A DNA stretch of 64,000 bases from Novosphingobium percolationis (GCF_020179425.1 NZ_JAILYM010000009.1:45456-109455); one strand, 5' to 3'; counted from the stretch's first letter, positions 52,494-61,608 are shown. Numbers and translations: made by a program. Notes: generated by a model from the sequence alone, not told the origin.

Positions 52494-52790
52494 TCAGAAG
52501 ACGCGCACCATTTCGCCCTCGACGCGCGCCCTGACACGGGGACGCAACCCGGTCCTCGACACCAGGTCGACCCTCGTGCCGAGGCCCTCGGACAGCTCGA
52601 GCATCGCGCCCGCCTGGTCGAAAAGACTGAACGGTCGGCTCTGATCGTATTCGAACAGCAAATCGAGATCAGACGCGTTCCCGGCTTCATCGCGCGCGGT
52701 CGAACCGAACAGGTACAGCGCGATGATGCCGCGCTCACGCAAGCGGCGCTCAAAAGGCTTGAGCCTGGCGAGAGCGATATCCCTTTTCAT
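52494..52790 (-). CDS. MNT-type nucleotidyltransferase, orphan of a HEPN/MNT pair
   Basis: A 98-residue minimal nucleotidyltransferase. YLFGSTARDEAGNASDLDLLFEYD gives the GS(x10)DxD signature with Gly29-Ser30, Asp41 and Asp43, and the third carboxylate is Asp75 in RVDLVS. In MntA/HepT toxin-antitoxin pairs such proteins AMPylate a HEPN RNase partner. No HEPN gene was recognised next to it: 65 bases separate it from the recombinase and the other side is non-coding. It is either an orphan, or the partner has decayed. Confidence 0.85.
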   Translation of the reverse strand: MKRDIALARLKPFERRLRERGIIALYLFGSTARDEAGNASDLDLLFEYDQSRPFSLFDQAGAMLELSEGLGTRVDLVSRTGLRPRVRARVEGEMVRVF

Positions 52791-52855
52791 GGCCCCTTGT
52801 GCAGAACGCCGCCGGACGGCGCAATTGCTTCATCTCTCGCCCATGCCAACGGACC

Positions 52856-53986
52856 CTAACTCTCCTCCGCAAACCGTTTCGCCAATCGTGCGCTGGCGCC
52901 GCTTTTGGCGGCGAGTTTCGCGCCGTAGCGCAGCACGGTGCGCGCATCACGCCAGCGATAGGCCTGCATGATCGCGGGCAGCCCCTCGCCCGCCGCGAAG
53001 TTGTCCTGCGCCACGCCGACGCGGATCGAATGCGAGGACACCGCCTTCAGCCACCGCTCCAATTCGGCCTCGCCCATCGTCCCAAGCAGGCCCTTCTCCC
53101 ACGCCCGCCGGATCAGCCGCTGGACAATCGGGGTGATGCTGTTGGGATGCAGCCGATCGCCCCCGATGCGGTCGATCGACCCGTCAAAATGCGTGACCAC
53201 CCGGCGCAACAGCGGCCCACGGGTAATGTCGGCCGCTTTGCGCCAACGCGCGATGGCCGTCATCGTCGCCGGGCTGAGATAGGCCTCGGCGCCCGCCTGC
53301 TTGCGGTCGGTTTTGCTCGACGGGATGTGCAGCACGCCCGCCCCTTCCGCGTCGGGTCCCTCGATATGCGCGACGTCGATCGCCACCAGCTCGGAGCGCC
53401 GCGCCGCGGTATCATAGGCAATCCGCAACAGCGCCGCATCGCGCAAGCCCAGCGCATCGGGCCGGCACGCCTTGAGCAGGTGCGCGAGGCACACCCCCGC
53501 CGCCGGGCTGTCGAGATCGGCGATGTCGCCCTTGAAGCGGATCGCGCGGGCCTGCCGCTGACGCACGCCGAGATGATTGCGCGCGGCCTTGCGCTCGAAC
53601 TTGACCAGCGGGTCGGCGGTCGGGTCGGCTAGCCCCGCCATGCGATAGGCCCACCCCACATGGACAAGGTAGCGCTCGATCGTCGCCATCGCGCGCACAG
53701 TCTGGTCCGAACGATCGACCCCGGCGAGCGCGCGGATCCACGCCGCGACATCGGCGGGGGCGGCCACGCCGGGCGAGACGCCGCGCTTCCGGCACCACTG
53801 CTCCCACAGGCCGAGGTCCGAGCGGAAGGCGCGGCGCGTGTTGACCGACCAGCCCCGCATCGCCGCGTCGAGCAAAGCCTCGTCGATGCGAACACCCGCC
53901 CCAACCATGCGGCGCACGTCCGCGACCAGATCCTCGGGCGCGGTACTCAGGCGGACAATCGCGGTCGAGGCGGGCGTTTTCGGCAT
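52856..53986 (-). CDS. Tyrosine recombinase (XerD-like), plasmid-borne
   Basis: A 376-residue site-specific recombinase starting at ATG 53986. The core-binding domain (residues 40-130, NTRRAFRSDLGLWEQWCRKRG) precedes the catalytic domain with Arg197 in AARRSELVAID, Lys225 in SSKTDRK, His319 and Arg322 in SHSIRVGVAQ, Trp345 in YRWRD and the nucleophile Tyr354 in TVLRYG. A longer frame upstream is antisense to the next gene and is not used. Close to the replication origin, it may resolve plasmid multimers. Direct repeats lie just upstream. Confidence 0.9.
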   Translation of the reverse strand: MPKTPASTAIVRLSTAPEDLVADVRRMVGAGVRIDEALLDAAMRGWSVNTRRAFRSDLGLWEQWCRKRGVSPGVAAPADVAAWIRALAGVDRSDQTVRAMATIERYLVHVGWAYRMAGLADPTADPLVKFERKAARNHLGVRQRQARAIRFKGDIADLDSPAAGVCLAHLLKACRPDALGLRDAALLRIAYDTAARRSELVAIDVAHIEGPDAEGAGVLHIPSSKTDRKQAGAEAYLSPATMTAIARWRKAADITRGPLLRRVVTHFDGSIDRIGGDRLHPNSITPIVQRLIRRAWEKGLLGTMGEAELERWLKAVSSHSIRVGVAQDNFAAGEGLPAIMQAYRWRDARTVLRYGAKLAAKSGASARLAKRFAEES

Positions 53987-54027
53987 CGGGGCGAGGATAG
54001 GCCAAGGCTTCTTATATGTATAGAGAC

Positions 54028-54078
54028 GCGATAAGCAGCTATTATCATGCCTAAGGCGATAAGCACGTGGACGATAAG
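54028..54078. repeat. GCGATAAGCA direct repeats between recombinase and DUF1612-like gene
   Basis: GCGATAAGCA occurs at 54028-54037 and 54056-54065 (28 bp apart), and a partial copy CGATAAG at 54072-54078. The array fills the divergent promoter region of the recombinase (minus) and the 54104 gene (plus). It could be a recombination site arm array or an operator. Confidence 0.55.
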
Positions 54079-54103
54079 ACCACATTCCGTCTATAAATTG
54101 GCC

Positions 54104-55156
54104 ATGAACGCCCCTCCCCTGCCCCTCTGTGCGCTCGCCTGGACGCCCGATCTGGCGGCGGCGCTGGCCGAGGCATCGGCCGCCGTGGCGCGGCTCGACG
54201 CGCGGATTTGCGCGAGTTCTTTGGCCCCGGCGTGGCGCCTGCGGGCCAGCTGGGCGGGCTACGCCGCCGCGCTGCGGCTGCAAGCCTTCGCGGTCGACGA
54301 AATCGACATTATTGCTCACGCATGCGGTCTCCAGCTGGCCGGAAGGCCCCGCCTCGAAACAGCGGCGGATCCTTTTGCCGCCCTCGCCCCCTGGCAGGCC
54401 GGCTTCTCCGAAAAGCAGGGACGGCACTGGCGCGAGGACCTGTCCTTCAGCTTCGACCCGCCCCAGGGCTGGACCGAGGCCCCTGCCCTCGTCCGTGCGC
54501 TCACGCTGCTCGACGCCTGGGTCCGCAGCGACAAGACCATCGCGCCCTGGCTCGCCTTCCCGGTCGTGCTCGCGCGCATGGGGCTGACCACGCGCCCCCT
54601 GCCCTGCCTCGTGCTCGGCGATCCTGGACAGCGGTTTGCGATCGGCCCCCGCCCCGCCCTGCTCAAGCGGCTGTTGAAGCAGCTGCGTCGCGCCGCCGAG
54701 GATGGCCTCATCCGGCTCGACCGGCTCGAGGACCACGCACGCCGCACCGCCGCCGCGATCGCGCGCGAACGCCGGCCCGGCCTGCTCGCCGATCTCGGCC
54801 GGCTCACCCTGGCCCAGCCTTGCCTTGCCGCGCGCACGCTCGCCCCTTTGCTTGGGCTCACCATTTCTGGTGCGGGCAAGCTGCTCGAGCGCGCGACCCG
54901 TCTCGGTTTGCTGGTCGAGACATCGGGCCGCGCCACCTGGCGCAGCTACCTTGCGCGCGACGTCGCGCTGACGCTGGGGCTGATCGCTCCGCCGCTCGGC
55001 CGCCCGGCGATCCCTGCGCCCCCCTCCCCTGCCCTTGCACCCGTGCTTGCCGCCTTCGATGCCGAAATGGCCGCGCTCGATGCGCGCCTGGCGCGACTTG
55101 GCGTGAGCTCGGTAGGTCAAAATTCGGAAGATACTGATTTATCGCGGGAAAATTGA
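54104..55156 (+). CDS. DUF1612 / RHE_PE00001-like helix-turn-helix protein
   Basis: A 350-residue protein of a family found mostly on alphaproteobacterial plasmids (RHE_PE00001-like, with DUF1612 and a C-terminal helix-turn-helix). Characteristic parts are SLAPAWRLRASWAGYAAALRLQAFAVDEIDIIAHACGL, the central DAWVRSDKTIAPWLAFPVVLARMGLTTRPLPCLVLG, and the helix-turn-helix TISGAGKLLERATRLGLLVETSGRATWRSYLARDVALTLGL. Function is unknown; a regulatory role in plasmid maintenance is plausible. ATG 54104 was chosen over an upstream in-frame ATG at 54047 that falls in the repeats. Confidence 0.75.
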   Translation: MNAPPLPLCALAWTPDLAAALAEASAAVARLDARICASSLAPAWRLRASWAGYAAALRLQAFAVDEIDIIAHACGLQLAGRPRLETAADPFAALAPWQAGFSEKQGRHWREDLSFSFDPPQGWTEAPALVRALTLLDAWVRSDKTIAPWLAFPVVLARMGLTTRPLPCLVLGDPGQRFAIGPRPALLKRLLKQLRRAAEDGLIRLDRLEDHARRTAAAIARERRPGLLADLGRLTLAQPCLAARTLAPLLGLTISGAGKLLERATRLGLLVETSGRATWRSYLARDVALTLGLIAPPLGRPAIPAPPSPALAPVLAAFDAEMAALDARLARLGVSSVGQNSEDTDLSREN

Positions 55157-56080
55157 CGTCACCGGAAACGCCCCTCACAGCGCGAAAACGCACCCTCGAT
55201 AGGGGTGGGGAGCGCAGAGGCCGCCAATGCGTTCACGGGGCTTCTGAGGGCAAAATTTGGTGTTTTGGGTCGCTTGGGCGCATTTTGGCGCGTCATGGGG
55301 TTTCGAGCCCCGGAAATCGGTAAGAAATTCACTTTGGGCGTCCAGGCGATCGATCGCCCGCTGAGCAACGTCGCTACTGGATGCAGCCCTTCGCTCTCGT
55401 GCACCGTATGTCCCACGTCGCACGAGGTTCATGGCGGATCGCATTCAAGGCCATGACGACCAAGCATGCTGAAGGCTCAGCGGGGAAAGGGTGGGCATTG
55501 GTCTGCGTGGCCGGTCGCGATCCGAGGGCCGCTGAGATTTGTCTCGGAGGTCCCCTGCCCTGCTGATGTCCTGCGCAAGGGAATGTTGTGCGCTGTCGTG
55601 GTAGGTGAATCAGGAATGGCGTTTGCGACCCTCTGCTCCCAAAGCAGATGCGCTTTCTGACTTCGCTTTGGCGTATGGTCGATTGCGCTGCGTGGTGATG
55701 ATATCAGGCGGGGGTACCTTCCCACGGTTGCATCCCGTCCAGATGGCTTGGTCGATTCATGGTGCTTGCCATGGGCCCGGATGTCGAAAGCTTGCGTTCG
55801 AGGTGGGAGCATCGTCTTGTGCAGCAGCGCTGACTGATAGGTGCCATGGTCGTCATGATATCGGAGACGTAGTTTAGTCGCAGCGAGAAATCGGATCGAT
55901 GGTGGCAGGAAGGTCCATCGTCAGATTTGGGATTCGAAGATCGAGTATCGCAATCCCCCATGAAAATTCAAAGGAAGGATGCGCCGCAGGCGCCGTTAGA
56001 ATCCTTTTACAGAGAGATAAAAAGTTAAGGTCGACCGCGACGCGCCCGACTCGGTGACTCTTGGCGAGTCGGGAAGGGTG
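55157..56080. other. Long non-coding stretch leading into the origin
   Basis: Over 900 bases with no convincing gene on either strand; the frames present are short and lack homology. Near its right end lies an AT-rich patch (TTTTACAGAGAGATAAAAAG around 56007-56026), followed by a hairpin with 9-bp arms CCCGACTCG and CGAGTCGGG at 56045-56073, immediately before the iteron array. The AT-rich patch is a candidate unwinding region. Confidence 0.5.
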
Positions 56081-56083
56081 TGC

Positions 56084-56186
56084 CGTTCCTGAAATACCGG
56101 GCAAGCGTTCCTGAAGTACCCTCTTGGCGTTCCTAATGAACCGTGCCGCCGTTCCCATTATCCCGTGCCTCGTTCCTAAAGTCCCG
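56084..56186 (+). repeat. Tandem iteron array of the replication origin (oriV)
   Basis: Five direct copies of a 16-bp core like CGTTCCTGAAATACCG start at 56084, 56106, 56128, 56150 and 56171, so the repeat unit is 22 bp (last step 21). This is the classic layout of iterons bound by a plasmid initiator protein. The array is 0.7 kb beyond the 3' end of repA, next to an AT-rich patch. Five further copies lie dispersed between 56384 and 56911. Confidence 0.88.
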
Positions 56187-56222
56187 TGCCCGCCTCTTCG
56201 AGAGCGAGCGTCTTTCTGCTGG

Positions 56223-56238
56223 GTAAAACGCGTTTTAC
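56223..56238. promoter_or_regulatory. Palindrome GTAAAACGCGTTTTAC, candidate parS site (copy 1)
   Basis: A perfect 16-bp palindrome located 36 bases after the last tandem iteron. The same 16 bp recur inside the 20-bp palindrome at 58055-58074. The two copies bracket repA and stand close to parAB, as expected for ParB-binding centromere sites. Confidence 0.55.
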
Positions 56239-56383
56239 TCACGGCAGAATTGGCCGAAATCTGCGTCATTGTGCTAGTTTAGCGGATGGAGATACGGGCG
56301 GAGCGCCCCTCGTGGCTGGGACTTTGCCGCCTCCCCTGCCCCTCTCTAAGTGTGAACACCCGTCTGATTGAGATTGCCGCTCA

Positions 56384-56911
56384 CGGGACTTTAGGAACGC
56401 TAGGAAGCTGCCCCATAGTGCTAGATATTCCGGGTTTCTGGAGTTTGGCACCGCCAACCGTGGGCACTCTGATGGAGGACATCCGATGTCGCGGAGGTGT
56501 GGCACGGTATTTTAGGAACGCAGGCCGGCTTCATCTGGGAGTGGACGGAATGTGCTGCGTTTGATCTGGTTGGAAGTAACGCAACGCGCTTTGACGTGCC
56601 GTTCCTAATGTACCGCCATCGGCAGTGAGCAGCCGCATAGGCAGGATGTCCGGACCTTTCGGAAGATATTCAACCCGACGAATTGCGGGTCACTACGGCC
56701 TGACCGGTGCTGAAAGTGGCTGCACTGGGCGCCCTAAAGCTCAACGCTGCGGCCCAAGCCATACAACCCGGTACATTAGGAACGGTCTCGATCACTGCTG
56801 TTGCCTGCCAACGACGCAGCACTCCCTGCCCGCGTATCGGGTGGTAGGGGGCGTACCTAACAGCTCGGGTAGGGAATGAGATCCCTCAAACCCCTCGTTC
56901 CTGAAATACCG
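56384..56911. repeat. Dispersed iteron copies in both orientations
   Basis: Copies of the iteron core lie at 56384-56399 (minus), 56505-56520 (minus), 56600-56615 (plus), 56769-56784 (minus) and 56896-56911 (plus). They fill the otherwise non-coding 0.7 kb between the tandem array and the 3' end of repA. Inverted pairs such as 56600/56769 could serve RepA handcuffing or copy control. Confidence 0.8.
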
Positions 56912-56926
56912 AGGGTAGGGGGCAAG

Positions 56927-58039
56927 TCAGTTCGCTGAGCGCTGCTTCGAGCAGAAGGTCGCAAAGATCTGAGTGATGTTTGGCGCATCAAATGCGATTT
57001 CTCGCTGACGCAAGAAGGCACGAAATTCGTCACCGATCATGCCATGGTCGCGTTGAGGCGAGGGCAGGTTCGCACGTGCGATTGCACCAAAGGCGGTGTG
57101 CGCAATGTGGCCTGTTCGAGGAAATTCGATCGAAGGTGCAGGCGCAGGGGCAACCGTACCCGCCTGCTTGGAAGCGGGCAGGGGAGGGGGGGAGGCCTGT
57201 TCCTTCGACGCGTCTTGTGGTCGCCGCGTCATGCGCAACAGGGGCTCTGCTTCGCTTCGTGTTTCAAGTTCGAGCGAATAGCCCGGCAGCCCGTTTTCTT
57301 TCGCGATCTTCGCGATCTCGAATTTAAAGCGACGGTAATCGCCCTCGGCCCCGGACTTCTCGAACAGTGTCGGCATGGAGATTGCGAAACCATCGGCACC
57401 CGCACCGCCTGCGTGCTTGCGGGCAACGCGATAGAGCCAGCGTTCACGGCCACCAGTCAGCGTAAAATAGGCGGGGTCGATTGCGAGCACCCCCCCATCC
57501 ATGAGTACGCCGTCGTAAAACCATTTGGCTAGGGTGATCCGCATGCCGCGGATCTGGCCGGATCGATCCCGGATCTGGCTGTAGCTGTCGATCCACGAAA
57601 AGGTCGTTTCGACAGCGTCTCCGGAGCGAATGTTGGTTTTCACGGTGGTGGACTGAAGGCGGTCAAGCGTGTTGCCCAGCAGATCGTACGCTCTGCCGCC
57701 CACATCGCGCTTGAGCGTCTTGAGCATGTCGTAGGGCACGATGTGAAGCGTTTGAGGAATATCGTTCGAACCACGGCGCTTTTGCTCGATCAGCACCGAT
57801 GCACAGTAGATGAGAATGTCGAGGTCGTAGATCGTTGCAAGACCATATTCGGAGTTGGCCGAGACATGGACAGTGATCTTGCCGTCGGGGCTGACATAAT
57901 CGATGGGCTTGAGCCGCTTGCGCTTCGAGAGCGAGAAGAACGGACGTTCCATGGTTTCGCGCTGATCGCGCAGGGGAAGGGCCGTCAGTTGCGGCAGAAA
58001 GAGGTCGACCTGGCCTTCGTCACATTGCTCTTGTGACAT
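56927..58039 (-). CDS. repA: Plasmid replication initiator protein RepA (RPA family)
   Basis: A 370-residue initiator of the alphaproteobacterial RepA/RPA type. Strings such as ERPFFSLSKRKRLKPIDYVSPDGKITVHVSANSEYGLATIYDLDILIYCASVL, VGGRAYDLLGNTLDRLQSTTVKTNIRSG and LYRVARKHAG are characteristic. It would bind the iterons and open the origin. ATG 58039 has GGGA upstream; GTG 58051 is an alternative. A 20-bp palindrome lies directly before the gene. The C-terminal 100 residues are proline-rich and less conserved. The order parA, parB, repA on one strand is typical of sphingomonad plasmids. Confidence 0.92.
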   Translation of the reverse strand: MSQEQCDEGQVDLFLPQLTALPLRDQRETMERPFFSLSKRKRLKPIDYVSPDGKITVHVSANSEYGLATIYDLDILIYCASVLIEQKRRGSNDIPQTLHIVPYDMLKTLKRDVGGRAYDLLGNTLDRLQSTTVKTNIRSGDAVETTFSWIDSYSQIRDRSGQIRGMRITLAKWFYDGVLMDGGVLAIDPAYFTLTGGRERWLYRVARKHAGGAGADGFAISMPTLFEKSGAEGDYRRFKFEIAKIAKENGLPGYSLELETRSEAEPLLRMTRRPQDASKEQASPPPLPASKQAGTVAPAPAPSIEFPRTGHIAHTAFGAIARANLPSPQRDHGMIGDEFRAFLRQREIAFDAPNITQIFATFCSKQRSAN

Positions 58040-58054
58040 CTCGCATCCCACAAC

Positions 58055-58074
58055 AGGTAAAACGCGTTTTACCT
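58055..58074. promoter_or_regulatory. 20-bp palindrome AGGTAAAACGCGTTTTACCT, candidate parS/operator (copy 2)
   Basis: A perfect 20-bp palindrome between parB and repA, 16 bases upstream of the repA ATG. Its 16-bp core is identical to 56223-56238. The position suits a parS site next to parAB, or a repA operator; a shared role of linking segregation and replication is possible. Confidence 0.6.
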
Positions 58075-58111
58075 AGAACTAAGGTAATGAAAAATATGGA
58101 AAATAACCAAA

Positions 58112-59182
58112 TCAGCGTGCGAACTTCGCATTCTCGATTGCCGTCCGCAGGCTGTCGAGAATCTCTTGAACGGACACTCGTCCCTTGGGGTTGATGTTGA
58201 TGGTGATCCCCTTGGTCCGCGTGTCGGCGAGGATGATGCCTACCTCATGTCCGGAGCTGGACTTGAGTGCTGGCTTCGATTTCGGCGAAGCTTTGACACG
58301 TGGTGCAGAGGTTGCGCTCGAGAGGCGCTCGCATACCTTGCTGCCTTCGATTTTGTCGGCCCCAGCCTCCCTGAGAGCGCGCTGCTCCTCGGAAATCGCG
58401 CGTGCTTCCTCAAGAATAATCCCACGACGCGTATCGTCTTTCAGCAAGGGGGAAAGACGCATCCCGTGTCGGATCTTCAGATCGCCAGGCTCCGCGAACG
58501 CGGCGACGACCTCGTCAGGCAATTCAGCCAATTGCAGAAGATTATGCAGGTTCTGCTTCGGAATGGCCAGACGCTCAGCCATCTTGGTGCGGACGCCGTG
58601 GTAGTAGGCGTCGATGGCGTGCCGATAATTTCGCGCACGCTCGAGATCGGTGACGTCCTCGCGCTCACGGTTCTCCAGATCGGCGAGGCGAAATGCCGCC
58701 TCATCATCGAGGCTCTCGATCCGGGCGATAAGATCGATTTCGGAGTGGTTGTTGGCATTCAACCAGCTCACGGAGAAGTGGCGTCGAGTGCCAACGATCA
58801 GTTCGTACTGCCGTTCGGCGTTTGGCGTGCGACGCACAACGACGGGCTCTCGATTGGTCCCTTCCTCACGGATGGATTCAATCAATGTTGCGCAACGGTC
58901 GTAGTTCAACGCAGCATGATCGCGGGCGTTGCCTGGCCAGATAGAGCACTCCGATGGCTTGAGACGGAGAGTGGGGCGTTTGACGGTCCGAGCGATCTCA
59001 TCAAAAGCAAGGCCGCGCCGTTCAAGGAATGACGGCGTGACTGGTTCGTCTACCGGCTTGTCGGCAGCAACTGGCGCCTTGTCTTCACTTGCAACCGATG
59101 CACTCGTCGCAGGTGGGGAGGTGCCAATGCTTTCGATCGCGTTGGCCAAAAGGCTCCGACGCTTGCCGCCCACGCCGCTCAT
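58112..59182 (-). CDS. parB: ParB, plasmid partition DNA-binding protein
   Basis: A 356-residue ParB-family protein. The N-terminal nuclease-like ParB domain (LRLKPSECSIWPGNARDHAALN, ATLIESIREEGTNREPVVVRR, YELIVGTRRHFSVSWLN, DLIARIESLDDEAAFRLADLENREREDVTDLERARNY) is followed by a helix-turn-helix (TKMAERLAIPKQNLHNLLQLAELP). The arginine box GTRRHFS is present, so CTP-dependent clamping is likely. The start overlaps the parA stop (ATGA). The GTAAAACGCGTTTTAC palindromes are its probable targets. Confidence 0.93.
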   Translation of the reverse strand: MSGVGGKRRSLLANAIESIGTSPPATSASVASEDKAPVAADKPVDEPVTPSFLERRGLAFDEIARTVKRPTLRLKPSECSIWPGNARDHAALNYDRCATLIESIREEGTNREPVVVRRTPNAERQYELIVGTRRHFSVSWLNANNHSEIDLIARIESLDDEAAFRLADLENREREDVTDLERARNYRHAIDAYYHGVRTKMAERLAIPKQNLHNLLQLAELPDEVVAAFAEPGDLKIRHGMRLSPLLKDDTRRGIILEEARAISEEQRALREAGADKIEGSKVCERLSSATSAPRVKASPKSKPALKSSSGHEVGIILADTRTKGITININPKGRVSVQEILDSLRTAIENAKFAR

Positions 59183-60375
59183 ACCGCCTCCGTCAGACGA
59201 TCGGTCCCGACCTGGGCCATGCGAGAAGGCCATTGCTTGCAAATGTCCTTCTCGATTTCACGGAACACCATATTCAGGTTATCCCGGCAACGGACATAGG
59301 TCTGGTGCGAGCCATAGGGTTTGTTGACCTCGTAGATCGAGGACATTGCCAGGCCGGCATTCTTGATTTCTTCAGACAGAAGGATGGGCGTCGAGAGCAT
59401 TTGCCCTGCGTACGTCTTTTCCATGACCTGGAGCATTTGCGCTTCGTTGGTGCGACTGGGCTGGAACATGGTGCAGACCACCCGGATGAAGCCGTAATCG
59501 ATCGAGGTGTCGAACTTCGAAACCAGTTCCATCGCCTCGCGACAGGTCTGCATGAAGTGGATCGTCGAGAGATAATCCAATTGGCGCGCAGGCACTGGGA
59601 TCAGCAGGCCGTCCGCCGCGGTCAACGTGTTGACGCCCAGAAAGCCCATGGCCGGCGGCGGATCCAGGATCACAACGTCGTAATCCAGGCGAATCTCCTC
59701 AAGTCCGACACGCAGCATGCGGAACGCACCTGCAATCGCGGTTGGACCTTCCTCGATCGTCGCAGTCAGTTCCCATTCGGTATCTTGCAGACCCAGGTTG
59801 GCAGGGCAGATGTCGATATTCGGCCAAGCCGTCTTACGGATCGTCTTGCGAAGCGAGTCCGCTTCGTCGATCCGCGGGGACAGGAAGTTCGAAAGGGTGT
59901 GAACCTCTTCCACCAAGGCTTCGAGATTGACGTCGAACATGACGCTCATCGATGCCTGCGGATCACAATCAACGACCAGCACCTTGTACCCGCGCAGCGC
60001 GAGGTAATCCGCCAGATGCTTCGCGGTGGTCGACTTGCTGACACCGCCCTTGAAGTTCTGGACAGCCATAACAACCGCGCGTTCGTCGGGCAATTTGCCC
60101 ATCTTGATGCCAAGGGCCTCGCGAATGGCGATGAGGTCATCGACAGTGTAAATTCGGCGCCCGTTTGATGCGGTTTTTGGTGCAGGCAGGCGACCGCGCG
60201 CTTCTGCTTTTGACAAAGCTTCAGGTGTGCGGCCGAGGAATTCGGCCGCGACTGTAGCGCCCATGGCAATGTTGAGCATCTTACGGTCAGACGGATCGAT
60301 AGCCGCCTGGCGCAAGACGGTCTTGGCATTCTCACAAGACGTAATCATCGCATCGAGAATCTGTCCCGAAAGCAT
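59179..60375 (-). CDS. parA: ParA, plasmid partition ATPase (type Ia)
   Basis: A 398-residue ATPase. An N-terminal MerR-like helix-turn-helix (TVAAEFLGRTPEALSKAEARGRLPAP...RRIYTVDDLIAIRE) marks type Ia, which also represses its own promoter. The deviant Walker A is Lys109-Gly-Gly-Val-Ser-Lys114-Ser-Thr, followed by VLVVDCDPQASMS and YDVVILDPPPAMGF. ATG 60375 has GAGGGA at good spacing. It drives segregation by forming gradients on the nucleoid. Confidence 0.94.
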   Translation of the reverse strand: MLSGQILDAMITSCENAKTVLRQAAIDPSDRKMLNIAMGATVAAEFLGRTPEALSKAEARGRLPAPKTASNGRRIYTVDDLIAIREALGIKMGKLPDERAVVMAVQNFKGGVSKSTTAKHLADYLALRGYKVLVVDCDPQASMSVMFDVNLEALVEEVHTLSNFLSPRIDEADSLRKTIRKTAWPNIDICPANLGLQDTEWELTATIEEGPTAIAGAFRMLRVGLEEIRLDYDVVILDPPPAMGFLGVNTLTAADGLLIPVPARQLDYLSTIHFMQTCREAMELVSKFDTSIDYGFIRVVCTMFQPSRTNEAQMLQVMEKTYAGQMLSTPILLSEEIKNAGLAMSSIYEVNKPYGSHQTYVRCRDNLNMVFREIEKDICKQWPSRMAQVGTDRLTEAV

Positions 60376-60672
60376 GAGAGTGTCCCTCTTTGAGCTCAGA
60401 AACTGCGCTGGTTCGTGAAAAACGCCATGAAATTGGCTATGATCCCGGACAGGTATGGCAAATTGGTGAGGGTTAGTCAAATTTGGCTGGAATCTCCGTG
60501 TTCAATGCCGACACAGCGAATTGGACGCGCCTTGTCCAGGACATCGATTGGCGCGATTCGCGTTCGAGCGATGCTAATCCCTTGCGACTGAAGGCCCGAA
60601 ATCGCGGGCAAAGTTTTCCACCGAACTGGGACAGAGCAGAGGAGGGGGCGTGAAGCGGAAGGAACCGTAATC

Positions 60673-61572
60673 ATGCCGCTGACCGCACACAAACCAACGC
60701 AGGCCACTCTCGATCTTGTACGAGCCCTCAATGGGCGATGGCATGGAGAATGCGCCATGTGCCGCTGCCCGGCACATGATGATCGAACCCCAAGCCTATC
60801 GATCCGGCAAGGGGATCGCACGATCCTTGTGACGTGTTTCGCGGGATGTGACCGCAGGTCGATCATGCGAGAATTGCGGCGCATCCACCTGTCCTCCCAC
60901 GCACCCCCTTTGAAGTTCGAACCGGTCCGAGAGGGCAACTGGTTGCGCCTGTGGCGGGAGGCGCGACATCTGCAGGGGACAATTGGCGAGCGGTATCTCG
61001 TCGCCCGGAACCTCGCAATCCTGCCGCCAGAGCTGCGCTTTCATCCCCGCTGCCCGCTCTACCCGCGCCCCCTGACGGTCTTTTATCCGGCGATCGTTGC
61101 TGCTGTGCACGCGAACGACGCGCTGGTCGCGATCCATCGAACCTTCCTCGATTCGGACACGGACCGGGTAGCAAAGGTCGATACACCCAAGCGTGCGCTC
61201 GGACATCTCGGGGAAGGGGCCGTCCGCCTCGGCGGGACGGTCGCCTGTAGGCTGGGACTGGCGGAAGGCATCGAGACGGCTCTCTCCGCAACGCAGATAT
61301 TCGGCATTCCCTGCTGGGCGACGCTCGGTAACGAACGCTTCGGCAAGGTTGCGATCCCCAACAGCGTCACAGAACTTCACCTGTTCATCGATGCCGACAA
61401 AGGCGGAAGGCTTGCGGAAACTCGAGCCCGCGCTGCGCATGGCAGAAGCCGGCGGACAATCTTCACCCATTGCCCGCCGATTGGCGGCCAGGACTGGAAC
61501 GATGTCCTGATGGCGGCAGCAACCGATGATGCGTCCAATGCTTCGGGAGGGGAGGGGGGAAGGGGAGGCTGA
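60673..61572 (+). CDS. Primase-like protein with CHC2 zinc finger and Toprim domain
   Basis: A 299-residue protein. An N-terminal zinc finger (Cys27, Cys30/Cys32, His35 in CAMCRCPAHDDRTPSLSI; Cys55, Cys59 in VTCFAGC) is of the DNA-primase CHC2 type. The C-terminal half has a Toprim fold with LAEGIETALSA and HLFIDADKGG supplying the acidic residues. Plasmid and phage proteins of this kind (DUF7146/Toprim_3) act in priming or mobile-element replication. ATG 60673 follows GGAAGGA. The gene begins 37 bases before the gene after it would be reached by read-through, so the two are likely co-transcribed. Confidence 0.85.
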   Translation: MPLTAHKPTQATLDLVRALNGRWHGECAMCRCPAHDDRTPSLSIRQGDRTILVTCFAGCDRRSIMRELRRIHLSSHAPPLKFEPVREGNWLRLWREARHLQGTIGERYLVARNLAILPPELRFHPRCPLYPRPLTVFYPAIVAAVHANDALVAIHRTFLDSDTDRVAKVDTPKRALGHLGEGAVRLGGTVACRLGLAEGIETALSATQIFGIPCWATLGNERFGKVAIPNSVTELHLFIDADKGGRLAETRARAAHGRSRRTIFTHCPPIGGQDWNDVLMAAATDDASNASGGEGGRGG

Positions 61573-61608
61573 GGCCTCGCAGGTTCAGGGGCCTTGTCAG
61601 GAGGTCCC

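Noticed and set aside
53990..55120. Upstream extension of the second tyrosine recombinase to a 754-residue protein
   Set aside because: The extension is antisense to the DUF1612-like gene and crosses its promoter; recombinase homology starts near residue 1 of the 376-residue version.
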